64,000 nucleotides of DNA. Origin: Luteolibacter sp. Y139. GTDB taxonomy: Bacteria; Verrucomicrobiota; Verrucomicrobiia; Verrucomicrobiales; Akkermansiaceae. A program made the position numbers and the translations under genes. The stretch's first letter is position 1. Every line of letters begins with the position of its first letter. This document shows positions 1 to 9,575 of this stretch, one piece after another. The DNA lies in the NCBI RefSeq assembly GCF_038066715.1, contig NZ_JBBUKT010000003.1, forward strand, positions 434,001 to 498,000, given 5' to 3'. A model generated the notes under the pieces. The model was not told the origin of the DNA. It saw nothing but the letters and a program-made list of their open reading frames with translations, and did no database searches.

Positions 1-465
1 CTTCAACCAGCGGAACATCGCGGCAAACGCCGCCTCCCAATCCGCATCATCACGCAAGTGGTGCAAGACCGCTGCGGCCAGGATGACGTCATAGCTCCCA
101 TCCTCGATCGGCAACGCGCGGAAATCACCCGCCCACGTGACCACTGGTTCGGAAGTCTCTGCACTCACCCGCTGCTTGGCCCGCTCAAGCATCGGCAGGC
201 TCAGATCGCTCAAGTCACAGGCGAAACTCCGGCCATAGCTCTTCAGCAGCTTGATCGTATTGTTGCCCGCACCACAGCCGATATCGAGCACCTTCCGGAT
301 CTCCGGTGTCGCAGCGATGGCCGCCTGCGTGATGAGCTCCATCGCCAGCGGCGCATCAATCGTTGCCACCTGACCGGTTTCAAGATTGGAGAACCGTTCC
401 ACATCCCCATCAAAGCGCTCGCGAATCTCGTGGATCGACGACTTGTCCTGCAACGGCGTTTTCAT
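1..465 (-). CDS. Class I SAM-dependent methyltransferase (C-terminus outside window)
   Basis: The minus-strand reading from ATG at 465 stays open for 155 codons to the window edge. Around residue 60 it carries the glycine-rich SAM-binding motif I, VLDIGCGAGNN, followed by an acidic strand end (FACDLSDLS) and a later GDFRALPIEDGSYDVIL segment, which is the usual motif II/III spacing of Rossmann-fold class I methyltransferases of the Methyltransf_11/25 type. The downstream LHHLRDDADWEAAF helix is typical of small-molecule or ubiquinone-like methyltransferases. The substrate cannot be told. It lies 99 bases downstream of the large CotH-type gene on the same strand but has its own inverted repeat upstream, so cotranscription is uncertain. 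Confidence 0.85.
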   Translation of the reverse strand, partial: MKTPLQDKSSIHEIRERFDGDVERFSNLETGQVATIDAPLAMELITQAAIAATPEIRKVLDIGCGAGNNTIKLLKSYGRSFACDLSDLSLPMLERAKQRVSAETSEPVVTWAGDFRALPIEDGSYDVILAAAVLHHLRDDADWEAAFAAMFRWLK

Positions 466-489
466 GACCGGCGCTAGTCTGGCACCATC

Positions 490-525
490 TGCCGTGTGAA
501 CCAGTGTCAATTGGGGTACACGGCA
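490..525 (-). promoter_or_regulatory. Inverted repeat and -35-like hexamer before the methyltransferase
   Basis: Arms TGCCGTGT (490-497) and ACACGGCA (518-525) are perfect inverted repeats 20 bases apart in the 99-base gap between the CotH-type gene and the methyltransferase. On the minus strand a consensus TTGACA lies between the arms, about 45 bases before the start codon, but no convincing -10 follows at 16-18 bases. It could be an operator over a promoter or the hairpin of a transcript end; there is no T-run. Confidence 0.3.
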
Positions 526-564
526 ATCGCGAGGAGGCCTGATCCGCTTCGTGCAAGGGTGATG

Positions 565-3500
565 TCACGGATTCGCCAGCATCACCTCCAGCCTCACGAA
601 CATCCGCGGGTCCGGCGAAGGATTCCCCGTGAGCGATGCCGGCAATGTCACCGGCAACCAGCCGCTCTCCAACGGCGGGATCGGTCCGACCGTCGAGTCG
701 AACAGCGTGTTCACCCACGTGCCGGAATTGTTCGAAGCCTTCACCCTCCACACCAGGTCGGTCAGCGCCGCATTGTAGCGGAAACGGAATTTGAGGCTAC
801 TGCCGTCCTTCACCAGCACCGGCAACAAGTGCAGCACCGGAGCGTATGGCCCCACGCCATGGGCGTAGCGCATGATATTGGAAACCCCATCACCGGCAGG
901 CATCGCCTCCGGACCGGAGACCGCATCATCGACACGATCGCCACCGGTGAAATTCTGGTTCCGCCAATACGCATAGGTGCCTGGCTGGACATTCAGTGCG
1001 TCGCCTTCGATCGTAAAGTTGTCGAAGCGGTTGTTACCGGCCGTGCCACCCGTTCCCTGTTGGAAGGTGATCCGCACCGCGAAGAACGGGTTGTCATCGG
1101 CGGTCGCAATGTTGCGGAAGTCGAGGATCTGCAACACGGGCGTTCCATCCACCACCGTGATCGTCGTGAAAGGAGTCCACGTGGTGCCATTGGTCGTGTA
1201 GCTGACATTCTGAAGGCCCGCTCCTTGGCCGGATCGGCGGGTTTCGTACTTCACCACCGGGTTCTCGTAATGGGTGGTCGGCAGCGCGAAGGTCAGCGTC
1301 GCACCGAGCGGGTTGTTCAAGCGGAAATGCTTGCCCGCGGGATCGTTGTCGCGGGCGTTCTCCGCGAAGAACTCCTGGCCATCATCATTGGTCACAGCCG
1401 CACCACCGGTGAGGACCGTCGAGATCGCGCCACCGCCGATCGTCTCGGTGACGTTGAGAACATTCGCCGCGTTGAGCGCATTGAAGTTCCAATAATGCAT
1501 CAGCAGGCCCGGCGGCGGCGTGGTGGCAGCGAACTGCGCCGGCGCGGACCAGCGGCTCCACCGGCCCGTGTTGTCCTGGTGTCGGACCCGCACGCGGTAG
1601 GTCTTGCCCGGGACTGCGATACCATACGGAATGGTGATCGACCCCGGAGAAGCCGTAGATTCCTGAGTCCAAATACTATTGATCTCGTACTTCGGCGCTG
1701 TGCCGGCGACATAGCCGCTCACACCCTGGCCTGAGATCTCCGCGAGACGCCACTGGGTCTTGGCATAGGTGCCGGCACCCTGCGGATCGGAGAAGGCGGA
1801 TGAGGTGAAGGTCAGATCACTCGTCGGGAACGCGGGATTGCCCGTCGCAGTGACCACAGGCCGGTTCGGGATCAGCGCATCAGCCGCTTCCGAGGCGAGG
1901 TACTGGTAGCCGTAGCCGAGCTGGTTGCCATTGTTCACCGTCCACGCTCCGCCCGGCCAGGCATTGGTCGCGTAGTCACGCAGGTAAATCATCGTGTCTT
2001 CGTGCTCCATCGTTCCGGAAGACGCCGGAGTGCGCAGCCAGCGCGTCCACCCGCCACCGATGCGACTGTCCGCATAGCTGGTGCGGTAGAAGTTCCCCTT
2101 GTGGTTCGTCTGGCCGCTGGCGGCGCTATCGGAGCCTTGCGTGCGCGGGTGAAGGTTCCACATCGCGGCATCGGCATCCGCCCACGTGAGCGTCTGGCCC
2201 GCGGGATTCACGATCGACGAGAACTCATTGAGAAGCTGGCCGAATTGCCCCCCGCCGGCCGTGTTGTCATCGACCAGCAGGTCGAGTAGCTCCCGCGCGC
2301 GATTCCGATACTCCAACGCCAGCGCCGGGTTCTGCAGGATCGATTTGTAAGCATGGATGACGCCCGGGTAGCTCGTGCCGCTGACGGTGGTGCTCCAGTG
2401 GGTCTTGGCGATGAACATCATGTCCAAGTCCCACGGCACCGGCACCCAGCGGTTGTCGGAGGAGCGATGGTAGAAGTAGTGATTGTATCCCCCGCGCAGG
2501 TCCACATTCCCCGTCAAGCGGCTGAGCGCATGGAAGGTGTAGTAGGCATCCATATCCATGTTCGCCCGCCACCAGGCCTCGGTGGGATTCGCATTGACGT
2601 GCGCATCACGGAACGTGTCCCAATCCGAAGAATCGACCGGCTGCGTGATACCCTGGTTCTTCTTGTCGCCCGCGTTGTTCTCGATCTTGTAAACGTTGCC
2701 GTCCGGCAGGCCGCGCTCGTCGAGGAATGAACCGTCCGGCTGCTCCACCGCCAGATAGAGCCCCCAGAAGTCACCCGCATACTGCCCGTCCGCATTGCCA
2801 ATCGGATCATTCACGGTCGTCCCGGCTGCAGGCGTTTCCGTCGCCCCGCGAACCACGCGGAAGTGATAGTAGTGCGTATTCGGCGATGGCAGCCCCCCAA
2901 GCTGGAAGATCTTGTAAGACGCGGCCTCCTCGACACCGGCCATGCCGCGATGCAGCGACGCCCACGGACTGGCGCACGCATCACCGGAGAAAGATCCCCA
3001 CTTCTCCGAGTAGTCGTTGCCGAAGTTGTTCTTCGCCGGCAAGTCACGCGCCCGGTTGAAGAAGAAGCGCCACTTGTTCTTCCCCGAAACGTACGTGGAC
3101 GCCTCGCCGCGATTCTTGAACTCGATGTGGTCGTAAACTTTCCCATCATACACGAAGGTTCCGCGGAACCGCACGGCATCCGAACCACTGTTGTACTGCG
3201 AATTGATCACGTCGGTGCCATTCGCGATCAACGAATACACCGGCAGATCGTCCAACAGCGTGTTCGGGAACGTCTGCAACGTGGTCGACCCCGGCCGGAA
3301 CGCACCCTTCCACGCCGGCAATCCACTATACACATAGTAGGCAAAGTTCGGCTGCTGGTCATCCGCATACGGAACGGTGGCACTGTTGCCGAGACTGTCC
3401 GAGAAGGTGATCTTGTAGCGTACCAGCCGCCGGTTCGTCTGCACGCTCGCCGGAAGGCGCACCGTATAGATCGAATCGCCCGCCGTCGCATCCCCGCTCA

Positions 3501-6216
3501 GGCCATTGTCCTTCATCTGCACCGTGGTCCACGACGTCGCGTAGGCCGCATCGGTCAGGCGGATGTAGCTGCCGGGATCGACGGTCTGATACGCGAGATT
3601 GACCGTGCCAATGCCATCCGGGTCGGTGACCTTCGCGGTGATCGTCACGGCCTGCCCGGCTGCAGGGCTGACCGGCGAATGATCCACCTGCCGGATCTGC
3701 GGCGGGATCGTGGCCGCCGCTGCCGCCTTCACCGAATTCGCCGCACCGGGCGTGGGCACCGCGGACGTGTTCGTGGCGGACAGGAGCTCGATGTCCATCG
3801 ACAGGTCGCTGCTACCGACCGTGGTATTGAAGGTGTGGATCGCGATGACATTGGTGCCGCCGAAGAGGAAGCTGTCGGCATTGTTGATCACGATTTCCTC
3901 CCAGTCGTTCTCATGCGCCACAGGAGCGAGGTAGTTGTAGGCAAGCTGTCCGCTGCCAACGTTCAAGCGGTGGACCTCGGTGCCGTTGATCCACACCACG
4001 CAGCCATCGTCAATCCGGAGGCGTAGCCGGAGCTGCGATGGGATGGAGCCCGCGGCCACCGTGAAGCTCTTCCGGAAGTACACGCTCCGATAGCTGTTCT
4101 GCATGTCGGAAAGCGTGGTCAGCACGCCCGGATCGTTGTAGCCGATCCCCGCCTGACCCGTGAGCCACGTGCTGTCGTTGTAAGCGGTGGCGCGCCAGGC
4201 ATCGACCGGGCTGGAAGCTTCCGCAGTGCCCTTCTTGTATTTCCAGCCGGTCGCCTGAGTGGCGATGTAGGTCACGGGTGGCACGGCAGCCGAGCCGGAC
4301 GCACGCCATGAGCCGCCGAGATCATTGTCGAGCCCGGGATGAATCAACTCGGCAGAGCTCCCCCCACCATCCGCCCCCGTCGGCCAAGGAAAGCCCGCGC
4401 CGTATCCCACACTGTCCTTCAGTACACCGCCACCATCCTTCAGGTCGATGCGCTCGCCCGTGGAGCTCAGCTTGCCAGTCCATGGCCCCAGCGCCGTCTT
4501 GCCATACTTGGAAAGGATCACCGCCGGATTCTCCGCGATCACCAGATAGCCGCCGGCCGGCAGCGAGGTCCCACCTGGAAACGTGAACGTCACCGCGTCC
4601 GAAAGCGTCCACCCGGACAAATCCAACGCGGCATCCCCCGGATTGTGGAGCTCGATGAATTCCTCCAAGCTCGTCTTGTCCGCCGGATGGTAGTTGATCT
4701 CGTTGATGACCGCGGTATTCGGCACCAGCGGCGTGGTGGTGAAGCTGGCCGAAGAAGCAGCCCACGCGGTTCCGGCCGCATTCACCGCCCTACTACGGAA
4801 ATAGTAGGTGGTCTGCGCCGAGAGTCCGCTCACGAACTGGGTAAAGTCGCCGCTTTGGAGACCGAGGCTCACCGACGATGTCCATGACGCCGGATTCGTC
4901 CCGCCATTCGTAGTTCCATAGAAGAGCGTCACCACCGGCGCATCGCCGCCGATCGCCGTGATTTCGCCGCGCAGGCTCGCCGTGGTCCCGGTAATACCTT
5001 CCGCATCCTTGTTGACCACCGTCGCCAGCGTGACCGCAGGCGTGGCAAAGCTGGATGACGTAGCCGCCCACGACTGCCCCCCGCCATTTTGCGCCAAGGC
5101 ACGGAAGTAATAAGTGGTGCCGGGAGAAAGCCCGGTGAGCGTGTTGGTCGCAGCTCCGGAGAGCTGACCCAAGCTGACCGACGAAGCCCAGTTCGCCACC
5201 GTGGTCCCACCATCGGCAGGCCCGTAGTAAATCGTCGTCACCGGAATCTCCCCACCGGTGGACGTGACATTCGCACCCACAGTCGCCGAAACTGGCCCGA
5301 CTCCGCTCGCTGCAATGTTCACGACCGATGGAGGCAATGGCGGCGTCTCAAAGCTCCCGGACGAAAGCGCCCACGAATCTCCCGCCACATTGGTGGCCCG
5401 GCTGGTGAAATAGTAAGTGGTCGCCGGCGTCAGCCCGCTGATTCCGCCGGAATAGCTGCCGGAGTAGGTGCCAGCCAGCGGCAGCGAATTTTGCCAGCCC
5501 CCGGCGGTCAGACCGCCATCCGCCGTGCCCCAGAAGAAGGTGATGGAAGGCGCGCCATTGCCGACATCCGTCACCTGGCCGTTCAGCGTCGCGCTGTTCG
5601 CCGTGAGCGCCGACACCGTCTGATTCACCACGGTGGCAGCCCCCGGTGGCACGTTCGAAGTCGCATCCAGCCGGATATTGTCGAAATGCGAGCGCCCGGT
5701 ACCACGCGCCTGCAGCAAGATCCGGATCGTCTTGCCGACCGCGGCGGGATTGTCAGGCGTGCTAAAGACCAGCGCCGGCGCATCGCCAAACGTCTGCGAC
5801 GCCAGCGTGCTCGCATTGATAATCCCCGTCCCGTAGATCGTGCCCGTCGAGTCTGCCAGCAGGTACTGGCTCTGGTTTCCCGGCTGGGTATTGCCACTCC
5901 GGTTCCCCGCCGCCACCGTCAAGGTGTAGCGGGTATTCGCCTGATAGGCGACCGCCAGGTCCTGCCAGACATCCTGCCCGAGGTTCATTCCAAGGTGGTC
6001 CGTCCCATCCGCCGCGAATCCGGTGACGTATTCCTCGAAGGCATTGCCCGAGGTCGCTCCTCCCGTCCCGGTCCACTCGGGTCCAATATCATTCGTCCAC
6101 TGCCCGGCCGTGTTCGAGTTTCCTTCAAACGATGGGTCACCAATCGTCACCGGCGAGGCAACGAGACGGCACAGGAGAGCGATCGCGATACCCGCGACGC
6201 GGCAGGGAAACTTCAT
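565..6216 (-). CDS. Giant secreted CotH-kinase / lamin-tail domain surface protein
   Basis: An 1883-residue exported protein. The N-terminus is a signal peptide (MKFPCRVAGIAIALL). Residues about 25-185 form a beta-rich carbohydrate-binding-like module ending FDNIRLDA. Residues about 190-495 hold three fibronectin-III-like repeats, each with a TTYYF-type strand. A lamin-tail domain follows at about 500-630 (INEINYHP, DLSGWTLSD), then a galactose-binding-like module. The CotH region covers about 990-1300, with FKNRGEAST near 1035 and VPWDLDMMF near 1258, which resembles the aspartate motif of the CotH atypical kinase family. A final beta domain and a C-terminal segment (GDGVSNIMRYA) end the protein. 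LTD-CotH combinations are common surface proteins in Verrucomicrobiota and Planctomycetota. CotH is a protein kinase of spore-coat proteins in Bacillus; activity here is inferred only. ATG at 6216 is supported by the signal peptide. Confidence 0.85.
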   Translation of the reverse strand: MKFPCRVAGIAIALLCRLVASPVTIGDPSFEGNSNTAGQWTNDIGPEWTGTGGATSGNAFEEYVTGFAADGTDHLGMNLGQDVWQDLAVAYQANTRYTLTVAAGNRSGNTQPGNQSQYLLADSTGTIYGTGIINASTLASQTFGDAPALVFSTPDNPAAVGKTIRILLQARGTGRSHFDNIRLDATSNVPPGAATVVNQTVSALTANSATLNGQVTDVGNGAPSITFFWGTADGGLTAGGWQNSLPLAGTYSGSYSGGISGLTPATTYYFTSRATNVAGDSWALSSGSFETPPLPPSVVNIAASGVGPVSATVGANVTSTGGEIPVTTIYYGPADGGTTVANWASSVSLGQLSGAATNTLTGLSPGTTYYFRALAQNGGGQSWAATSSSFATPAVTLATVVNKDAEGITGTTASLRGEITAIGGDAPVVTLFYGTTNGGTNPASWTSSVSLGLQSGDFTQFVSGLSAQTTYYFRSRAVNAAGTAWAASSASFTTTPLVPNTAVINEINYHPADKTSLEEFIELHNPGDAALDLSGWTLSDAVTFTFPGGTSLPAGGYLVIAENPAVILSKYGKTALGPWTGKLSSTGERIDLKDGGGVLKDSVGYGAGFPWPTGADGGGSSAELIHPGLDNDLGGSWRASGSAAVPPVTYIATQATGWKYKKGTAEASSPVDAWRATAYNDSTWLTGQAGIGYNDPGVLTTLSDMQNSYRSVYFRKSFTVAAGSIPSQLRLRLRIDDGCVVWINGTEVHRLNVGSGQLAYNYLAPVAHENDWEEIVINNADSFLFGGTNVIAIHTFNTTVGSSDLSMDIELLSATNTSAVPTPGAANSVKAAAAATIPPQIRQVDHSPVSPAAGQAVTITAKVTDPDGIGTVNLAYQTVDPGSYIRLTDAAYATSWTTVQMKDNGLSGDATAGDSIYTVRLPASVQTNRRLVRYKITFSDSLGNSATVPYADDQQPNFAYYVYSGLPAWKGAFRPGSTTLQTFPNTLLDDLPVYSLIANGTDVINSQYNSGSDAVRFRGTFVYDGKVYDHIEFKNRGEASTYVSGKNKWRFFFNRARDLPAKNNFGNDYSEKWGSFSGDACASPWASLHRGMAGVEEAASYKIFQLGGLPSPNTHYYHFRVVRGATETPAAGTTVNDPIGNADGQYAGDFWGLYLAVEQPDGSFLDERGLPDGNVYKIENNAGDKKNQGITQPVDSSDWDTFRDAHVNANPTEAWWRANMDMDAYYTFHALSRLTGNVDLRGGYNHYFYHRSSDNRWVPVPWDLDMMFIAKTHWSTTVSGTSYPGVIHAYKSILQNPALALEYRNRARELLDLLVDDNTAGGGQFGQLLNEFSSIVNPAGQTLTWADADAAMWNLHPRTQGSDSAASGQTNHKGNFYRTSYADSRIGGGWTRWLRTPASSGTMEHEDTMIYLRDYATNAWPGGAWTVNNGNQLGYGYQYLASEAADALIPNRPVVTATGNPAFPTSDLTFTSSAFSDPQGAGTYAKTQWRLAEISGQGVSGYVAGTAPKYEINSIWTQESTASPGSITIPYGIAVPGKTYRVRVRHQDNTGRWSRWSAPAQFAATTPPPGLLMHYWNFNALNAANVLNVTETIGGGAISTVLTGGAAVTNDDGQEFFAENARDNDPAGKHFRLNNPLGATLTFALPTTHYENPVVKYETRRSGQGAGLQNVSYTTNGTTWTPFTTITVVDGTPVLQILDFRNIATADDNPFFAVRITFQQGTGGTAGNNRFDNFTIEGDALNVQPGTYAYWRNQNFTGGDRVDDAVSGPEAMPAGDGVSNIMRYAHGVGPYAPVLHLLPVLVKDGSSLKFRFRYNAALTDLVWRVKASNNSGTWVNTLFDSTVGPIPPLESGWLPVTLPASLTGNPSPDPRMFVRLEVMLANP

Positions 6217-6271
6217 GGGTTAGATCGAGGTCGGGGAGAACAGGCGCTGGAATACAGCAAAAAAGTGACTT

Positions 6272-6300
6272 TCCTAGTGTCTTTGTGACAATTACGTCAA
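6272..6300 (-). promoter_or_regulatory. Possible promoter of the CotH-type gene
   Basis: On the minus strand TTGACG (6300-6295) is followed after 17 bases by CTAGGA (6277-6272), about 56 bases before the ATG at 6216. The -10 match is weak. A small inverted repeat TGAC/GTCA overlaps the -35 hexamer. The 178-base interval to apbE is relatively AT-rich and must hold the promoters of both divergent genes. Confidence 0.3.
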
Positions 6301-6394
6301 ATTCCGGACGTTGTCCACTTCCCGGATGGGTTACCCTGCAAACCTACCCAACTGAGTGAACATCACCCTGACGGAGGGCATCCTTTTTCCACGC

Positions 6395-7327
6395 ATGAAG
6401 TCTTTTCTCCGGGCCAGCCTCGCGCTGCTGCTGGCCGTCTCCCTGCACGCGGAAGAACGCCGTTTCGTCTTCGAGCGCCCGCTGATGGCCACCCGCTTCG
6501 CCGTAACCTGCTACAGCGAGGACGAAAGCACTGCCCGCAAGGCCGCCGACGAGGCCTTCGCCGCGGCCGAGGAAATCAACCGCATCGCCTCGGACTACAT
6601 CCCGGAAAGCGAGCTGATGCGCTTGCCAACGGGCCGGGCCACTAAGGTCTCCCCTGTCTTCGCCGAACTCCTGACCGCCTCCTTCCACTTCGCCGAAGCC
6701 ACCGGCGGTGCCTTCGATCCCACGCTCGGCCGCCTGACCAAGCTCTGGCGGGAAAGCCGCCGCACCGGCCAACTCCCGGAACCCGCAGACCTCGCCAATG
6801 CCCGGGAAGCCAGCGGCTGGAAGCACGCCACCTGGGACCCCGCCGCCTCCACCATCCTGCTGGGTAAACCCGGCATGCAGCTCGACCTCGGTGGCATCGC
6901 CAAGGGCTTCGCCGCGGAACGCATGCTCGCCGTCATGGTCAAGGCCGGCTTCCCCCGCACCTGCATCGCCGCCGGCGGCGACCTCCGGCTCGGCGACCCG
7001 CCCCCGGGCAAGACCGCCTGGCGCGTCGGCCTCCAGACCTTCAACGAGGAAAAGCCGGAGGAAGTCGTCGAGCTGGCAAACTGCGCCGTCTCCACCTCCG
7101 GCGACCTGCATCAGTTCGCGGAGATCGACGGCAAGCGCTACTCCCACATCATCGACCCCGCGACCGGCCTCGGCCTCACCGAGCGCATCGCAGTCAGCAT
7201 CATCGCACCCACCGCCACCATCAGTGACGCCCTCGACAACGCCTCCTGCGTGATCGGCCCGGAAAAAGCGGAAGCGGTCGCCCTGAAAGCTGGCGCGACC
7301 CGGGTGATCGTGCGGACGGCGCGTTGA
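6395..7327 (+). CDS. apbE: FAD:protein FMN transferase (ApbE family)
   Basis: A 310-residue protein that would attach FMN covalently to a Thr or Ser of target flavoproteins such as NqrB/RnfG-type subunits, acting outside the inner membrane. The ATG at 6395 is preferred over the in-frame GTG at 6356 because it begins a signal peptide (MKSFLRASLALLLAV, cleaved near HAEE). Family landmarks are the early FERPLMATRFAV segment, the LDLGGIAKGFAAERM flavin-binding stretch, the AAGGDLRLGDP loop and YSHIIDPATGLGLT with the metal-binding aspartate. Length is normal for the family. It is divergent from the CotH-type gene; no flavoprotein partner gene is next to it in the window. Confidence 0.93.
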   Translation: MKSFLRASLALLLAVSLHAEERRFVFERPLMATRFAVTCYSEDESTARKAADEAFAAAEEINRIASDYIPESELMRLPTGRATKVSPVFAELLTASFHFAEATGGAFDPTLGRLTKLWRESRRTGQLPEPADLANAREASGWKHATWDPAASTILLGKPGMQLDLGGIAKGFAAERMLAVMVKAGFPRTCIAAGGDLRLGDPPPGKTAWRVGLQTFNEEKPEEVVELANCAVSTSGDLHQFAEIDGKRYSHIIDPATGLGLTERIAVSIIAPTATISDALDNASCVIGPEKAEAVALKAGATRVIVRTAR

Positions 7328-7402
7328 ACCTCGTCCAAGTGACGGAGTCGTTAGACGCTATCCGGGCTTTGACGTCCGGCTCCGCAGCGCCACCTTCGCC
7401 GC

Positions 7403-9553
7403 GTGCCATTTCCCCCCGACTTCCTCTTCGGGACCGCCAACGCCGACCACCAGGTGGAGGCGCACGATCCCACGCGTGAGGACGTCTGGGATCTCTGGGA
7501 ACGCCACCAGGGCCTGACCCCGCGCGGAAAGGGCACCGATTTCTGGAATCGCTACCGCGAGGACATCGACGCGGCCGCAGCCGCTGGCTGCAAGCTGTTC
7601 CGCTTCTCCATCGCATGGGCGCGGGTCGAGTCGGGTGACGACGTTTTCGAGCAGGGAGCGCTCGGCCACTACCGCAAGGTCGCCGCCTACATCCGCTCGC
7701 ACGGCATGCAGGTGATGGTCACGCTGCATCACTTCGTCTGGCCCGCATGGCTGGAGCGCGAGCATGGCGGCATGATCGGCGAAAAATTCCCCGATCTCTT
7801 CGCCCGCTACGCCGCCAAGGTCTCGGAAGCACTCGGCGATCTCGTCGACTGGTGGATCACCTTCAATGAACCGAGCCAGCTCACCTTCGGCTACATCAAG
7901 CCATGGTGGCAGAGCCGCTACTACATGCCCCCCGGCCTCCCGCGTGGCAGCGATGTCGACGCCGAGGCAGAAGCGGTGGGCAAGCTGATCCCGAACCTCT
8001 TCCGCGCTCACGCCCGGGCACGGAAAGCCATCCGCGCCCAATTTCCGGATACCAAGGTCGGCGTGAATCCCCTCGTCACCGGCTTCCCCACCTGGCTCCA
8101 GATGCTGGCCGACTGGGGCGCCTGCCATCGTGGCCTGTCGGAAGCGGTCTTCAAATTCACCACCAAGGGCGCTCTGGTCAGCGAACGCGGCGACGTCGAT
8201 CTCGTGATCGGCGGCGTGACCGAAGGCGATCCAACACGCTTCGAATTCAGCGATCCCTACCTGCGCACCGGCAAGGCCGTGCTGGTGCTCGAGGGGTTCG
8301 AAGGCACCGACCTCACCTCCCTAGCGGGAAAAGAAATTGGCGTCGTCGCCGTGGGCAACCAGCCCGAAGGCTGGCGGCGCGACCTGCCACCACAGGTGAA
8401 GAAGAAGATGTTCCCGAACTACGATGAAGCCCGTAGTTCGCTCGCCGCCGGAAAAGTCGCCGCGGTCTATGGCGACGCCTTCTTCCTGCTCCCCTTCGAG
8501 CTCAACAACCGCGAGCGCTTCCGTTTCCTCGTCACCGGCCTGAGCGACGAGCAATACGTGGTCGTCGCCCCCCACGGTCACCAGCGCCTCATGGACCGCG
8601 TGAACCGGGCCGTCGCGCAATTCCAATACGACTTGGAGCTCGCCTGCAGCGTGCCATGGATTTCCCAGCCCGAAGCCGTGGCCAAGGAAGCCCAGCGTCC
8701 CCTATCACTCCACGAGGTCTTCAGCGGCGGCGACTCGCTGCCCGATCATCTTTCCACCAGCCGCGATCTCCGGCGCATCCGTCGCCGCGGTCGCTTGCGC
8801 GTCGGCCTCCGCACCGATGCCCCTGGCGTGTCCAATGCCTGCGCCGAGGACGGCCTCGAAATGAAACTCGCCCGTCGCATCGCCCGCGAAGTGCTCGGCG
8901 ATGAGGCCAAGCTCGACATCGTCCCACTGGAACCCGTCGAACGGCTTGAGGTGTTAGAGAGCAAGTCCGGCTGGCTGAACTGGGCATGGCGCTTCTGGGG
9001 CACCACCAGCCTGATCGCGAATGCCAACTGGTGGTACCTCGGCATCTCCGGCCGCTTGCCCGAGGAACTTTGCCCCGACGAAGCGATCGGCGCCCAAGAC
9101 TTCGTCGGCCTCGACTACTACTGGGGCCTGCCCACCTGGCGGCTGCACAAGTTCCGGCTGTTAGAAGACGCCGCCCACGGCCGCTTCCTCACCGCCCCGG
9201 TATGGCCGCAGGGCCTCTTCCATGCACTGCAACGCTTCCATCGCTGGTTCCCCGACCAGGAAATCCTCATCGTTGAAAACGGCTGCGTCCCCGAAGCCGA
9301 CGGCATGACCCGTGGTCAATACATCAAGGCCCACCTCGCCCAAGTCGAACGCGCCCTGGCAAACGGCGTGCCCGTGAAAGCCTACAACTACTGGTCCATC
9401 ACCTCCAACCGCGAGTGGGGCCACCCCTTCGACCCGAACACCGACTTCGGCCTCTACTTCGTCGACCTCGACAAGGATCCCACCCTCATCCGCCACGAAG
9501 CCGAAGGCCTCGCCGTCCTCCGCGAGGCGATCAAGAAGCGCACGACTCCCTGA
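7403..9553 (+). CDS. GH1 glycosidase with inserted, circularly permuted solute-binding (SBP family 3) domain
   Basis: A 716-residue protein with a GTG start and no signal peptide. Residues 1-250 are the first part of a GH1 barrel (FPPDFLFGTANADHQVE, FRFSIAWARVE, TFNEP with acid/base E156). Residues about 525-716 complete it (DFVGLDYYWG, ILIVENG with nucleophile E625, YNYWSITSNREWG). GH1 proteins are usually about 450 residues; the extra 270 read as a family-3 amino-acid-type binding protein in permuted order. Residues 260-430 hold its second part (GDVDLVIGGVTEG, FSDPYLRTGKAV, LAGKEIGV, YDEARSSLAAGKVAAVYGD). Residues about 455-520 hold its normal N-terminus (LRRIRRRGRLRVGLRTDAPG, then PVERLEVLES). 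The break falls in the loop that usually joins VLES to GDVDLV. Both catalytic glutamates remain, so a ligand-gated cytoplasmic beta-glycosidase is possible (inference). The reading frame is unbroken. Confidence 0.88.
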   Translation: MPFPPDFLFGTANADHQVEAHDPTREDVWDLWERHQGLTPRGKGTDFWNRYREDIDAAAAAGCKLFRFSIAWARVESGDDVFEQGALGHYRKVAAYIRSHGMQVMVTLHHFVWPAWLEREHGGMIGEKFPDLFARYAAKVSEALGDLVDWWITFNEPSQLTFGYIKPWWQSRYYMPPGLPRGSDVDAEAEAVGKLIPNLFRAHARARKAIRAQFPDTKVGVNPLVTGFPTWLQMLADWGACHRGLSEAVFKFTTKGALVSERGDVDLVIGGVTEGDPTRFEFSDPYLRTGKAVLVLEGFEGTDLTSLAGKEIGVVAVGNQPEGWRRDLPPQVKKKMFPNYDEARSSLAAGKVAAVYGDAFFLLPFELNNRERFRFLVTGLSDEQYVVVAPHGHQRLMDRVNRAVAQFQYDLELACSVPWISQPEAVAKEAQRPLSLHEVFSGGDSLPDHLSTSRDLRRIRRRGRLRVGLRTDAPGVSNACAEDGLEMKLARRIAREVLGDEAKLDIVPLEPVERLEVLESKSGWLNWAWRFWGTTSLIANANWWYLGISGRLPEELCPDEAIGAQDFVGLDYYWGLPTWRLHKFRLLEDAAHGRFLTAPVWPQGLFHALQRFHRWFPDQEILIVENGCVPEADGMTRGQYIKAHLAQVERALANGVPVKAYNYWSITSNREWGHPFDPNTDFGLYFVDLDKDPTLIRHEAEGLAVLREAIKKRTTP

Positions 9554-9575
9554 TCGCCCGCGTCCGCTCGCAGCG

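Noticed and set aside
5089-6288. Plus-strand 399-codon frame opposite the N-terminus of the CotH-type gene
   Set aside because: Arg-rich shadow; the opposite strand has fibronectin-like repeats and a signal peptide.
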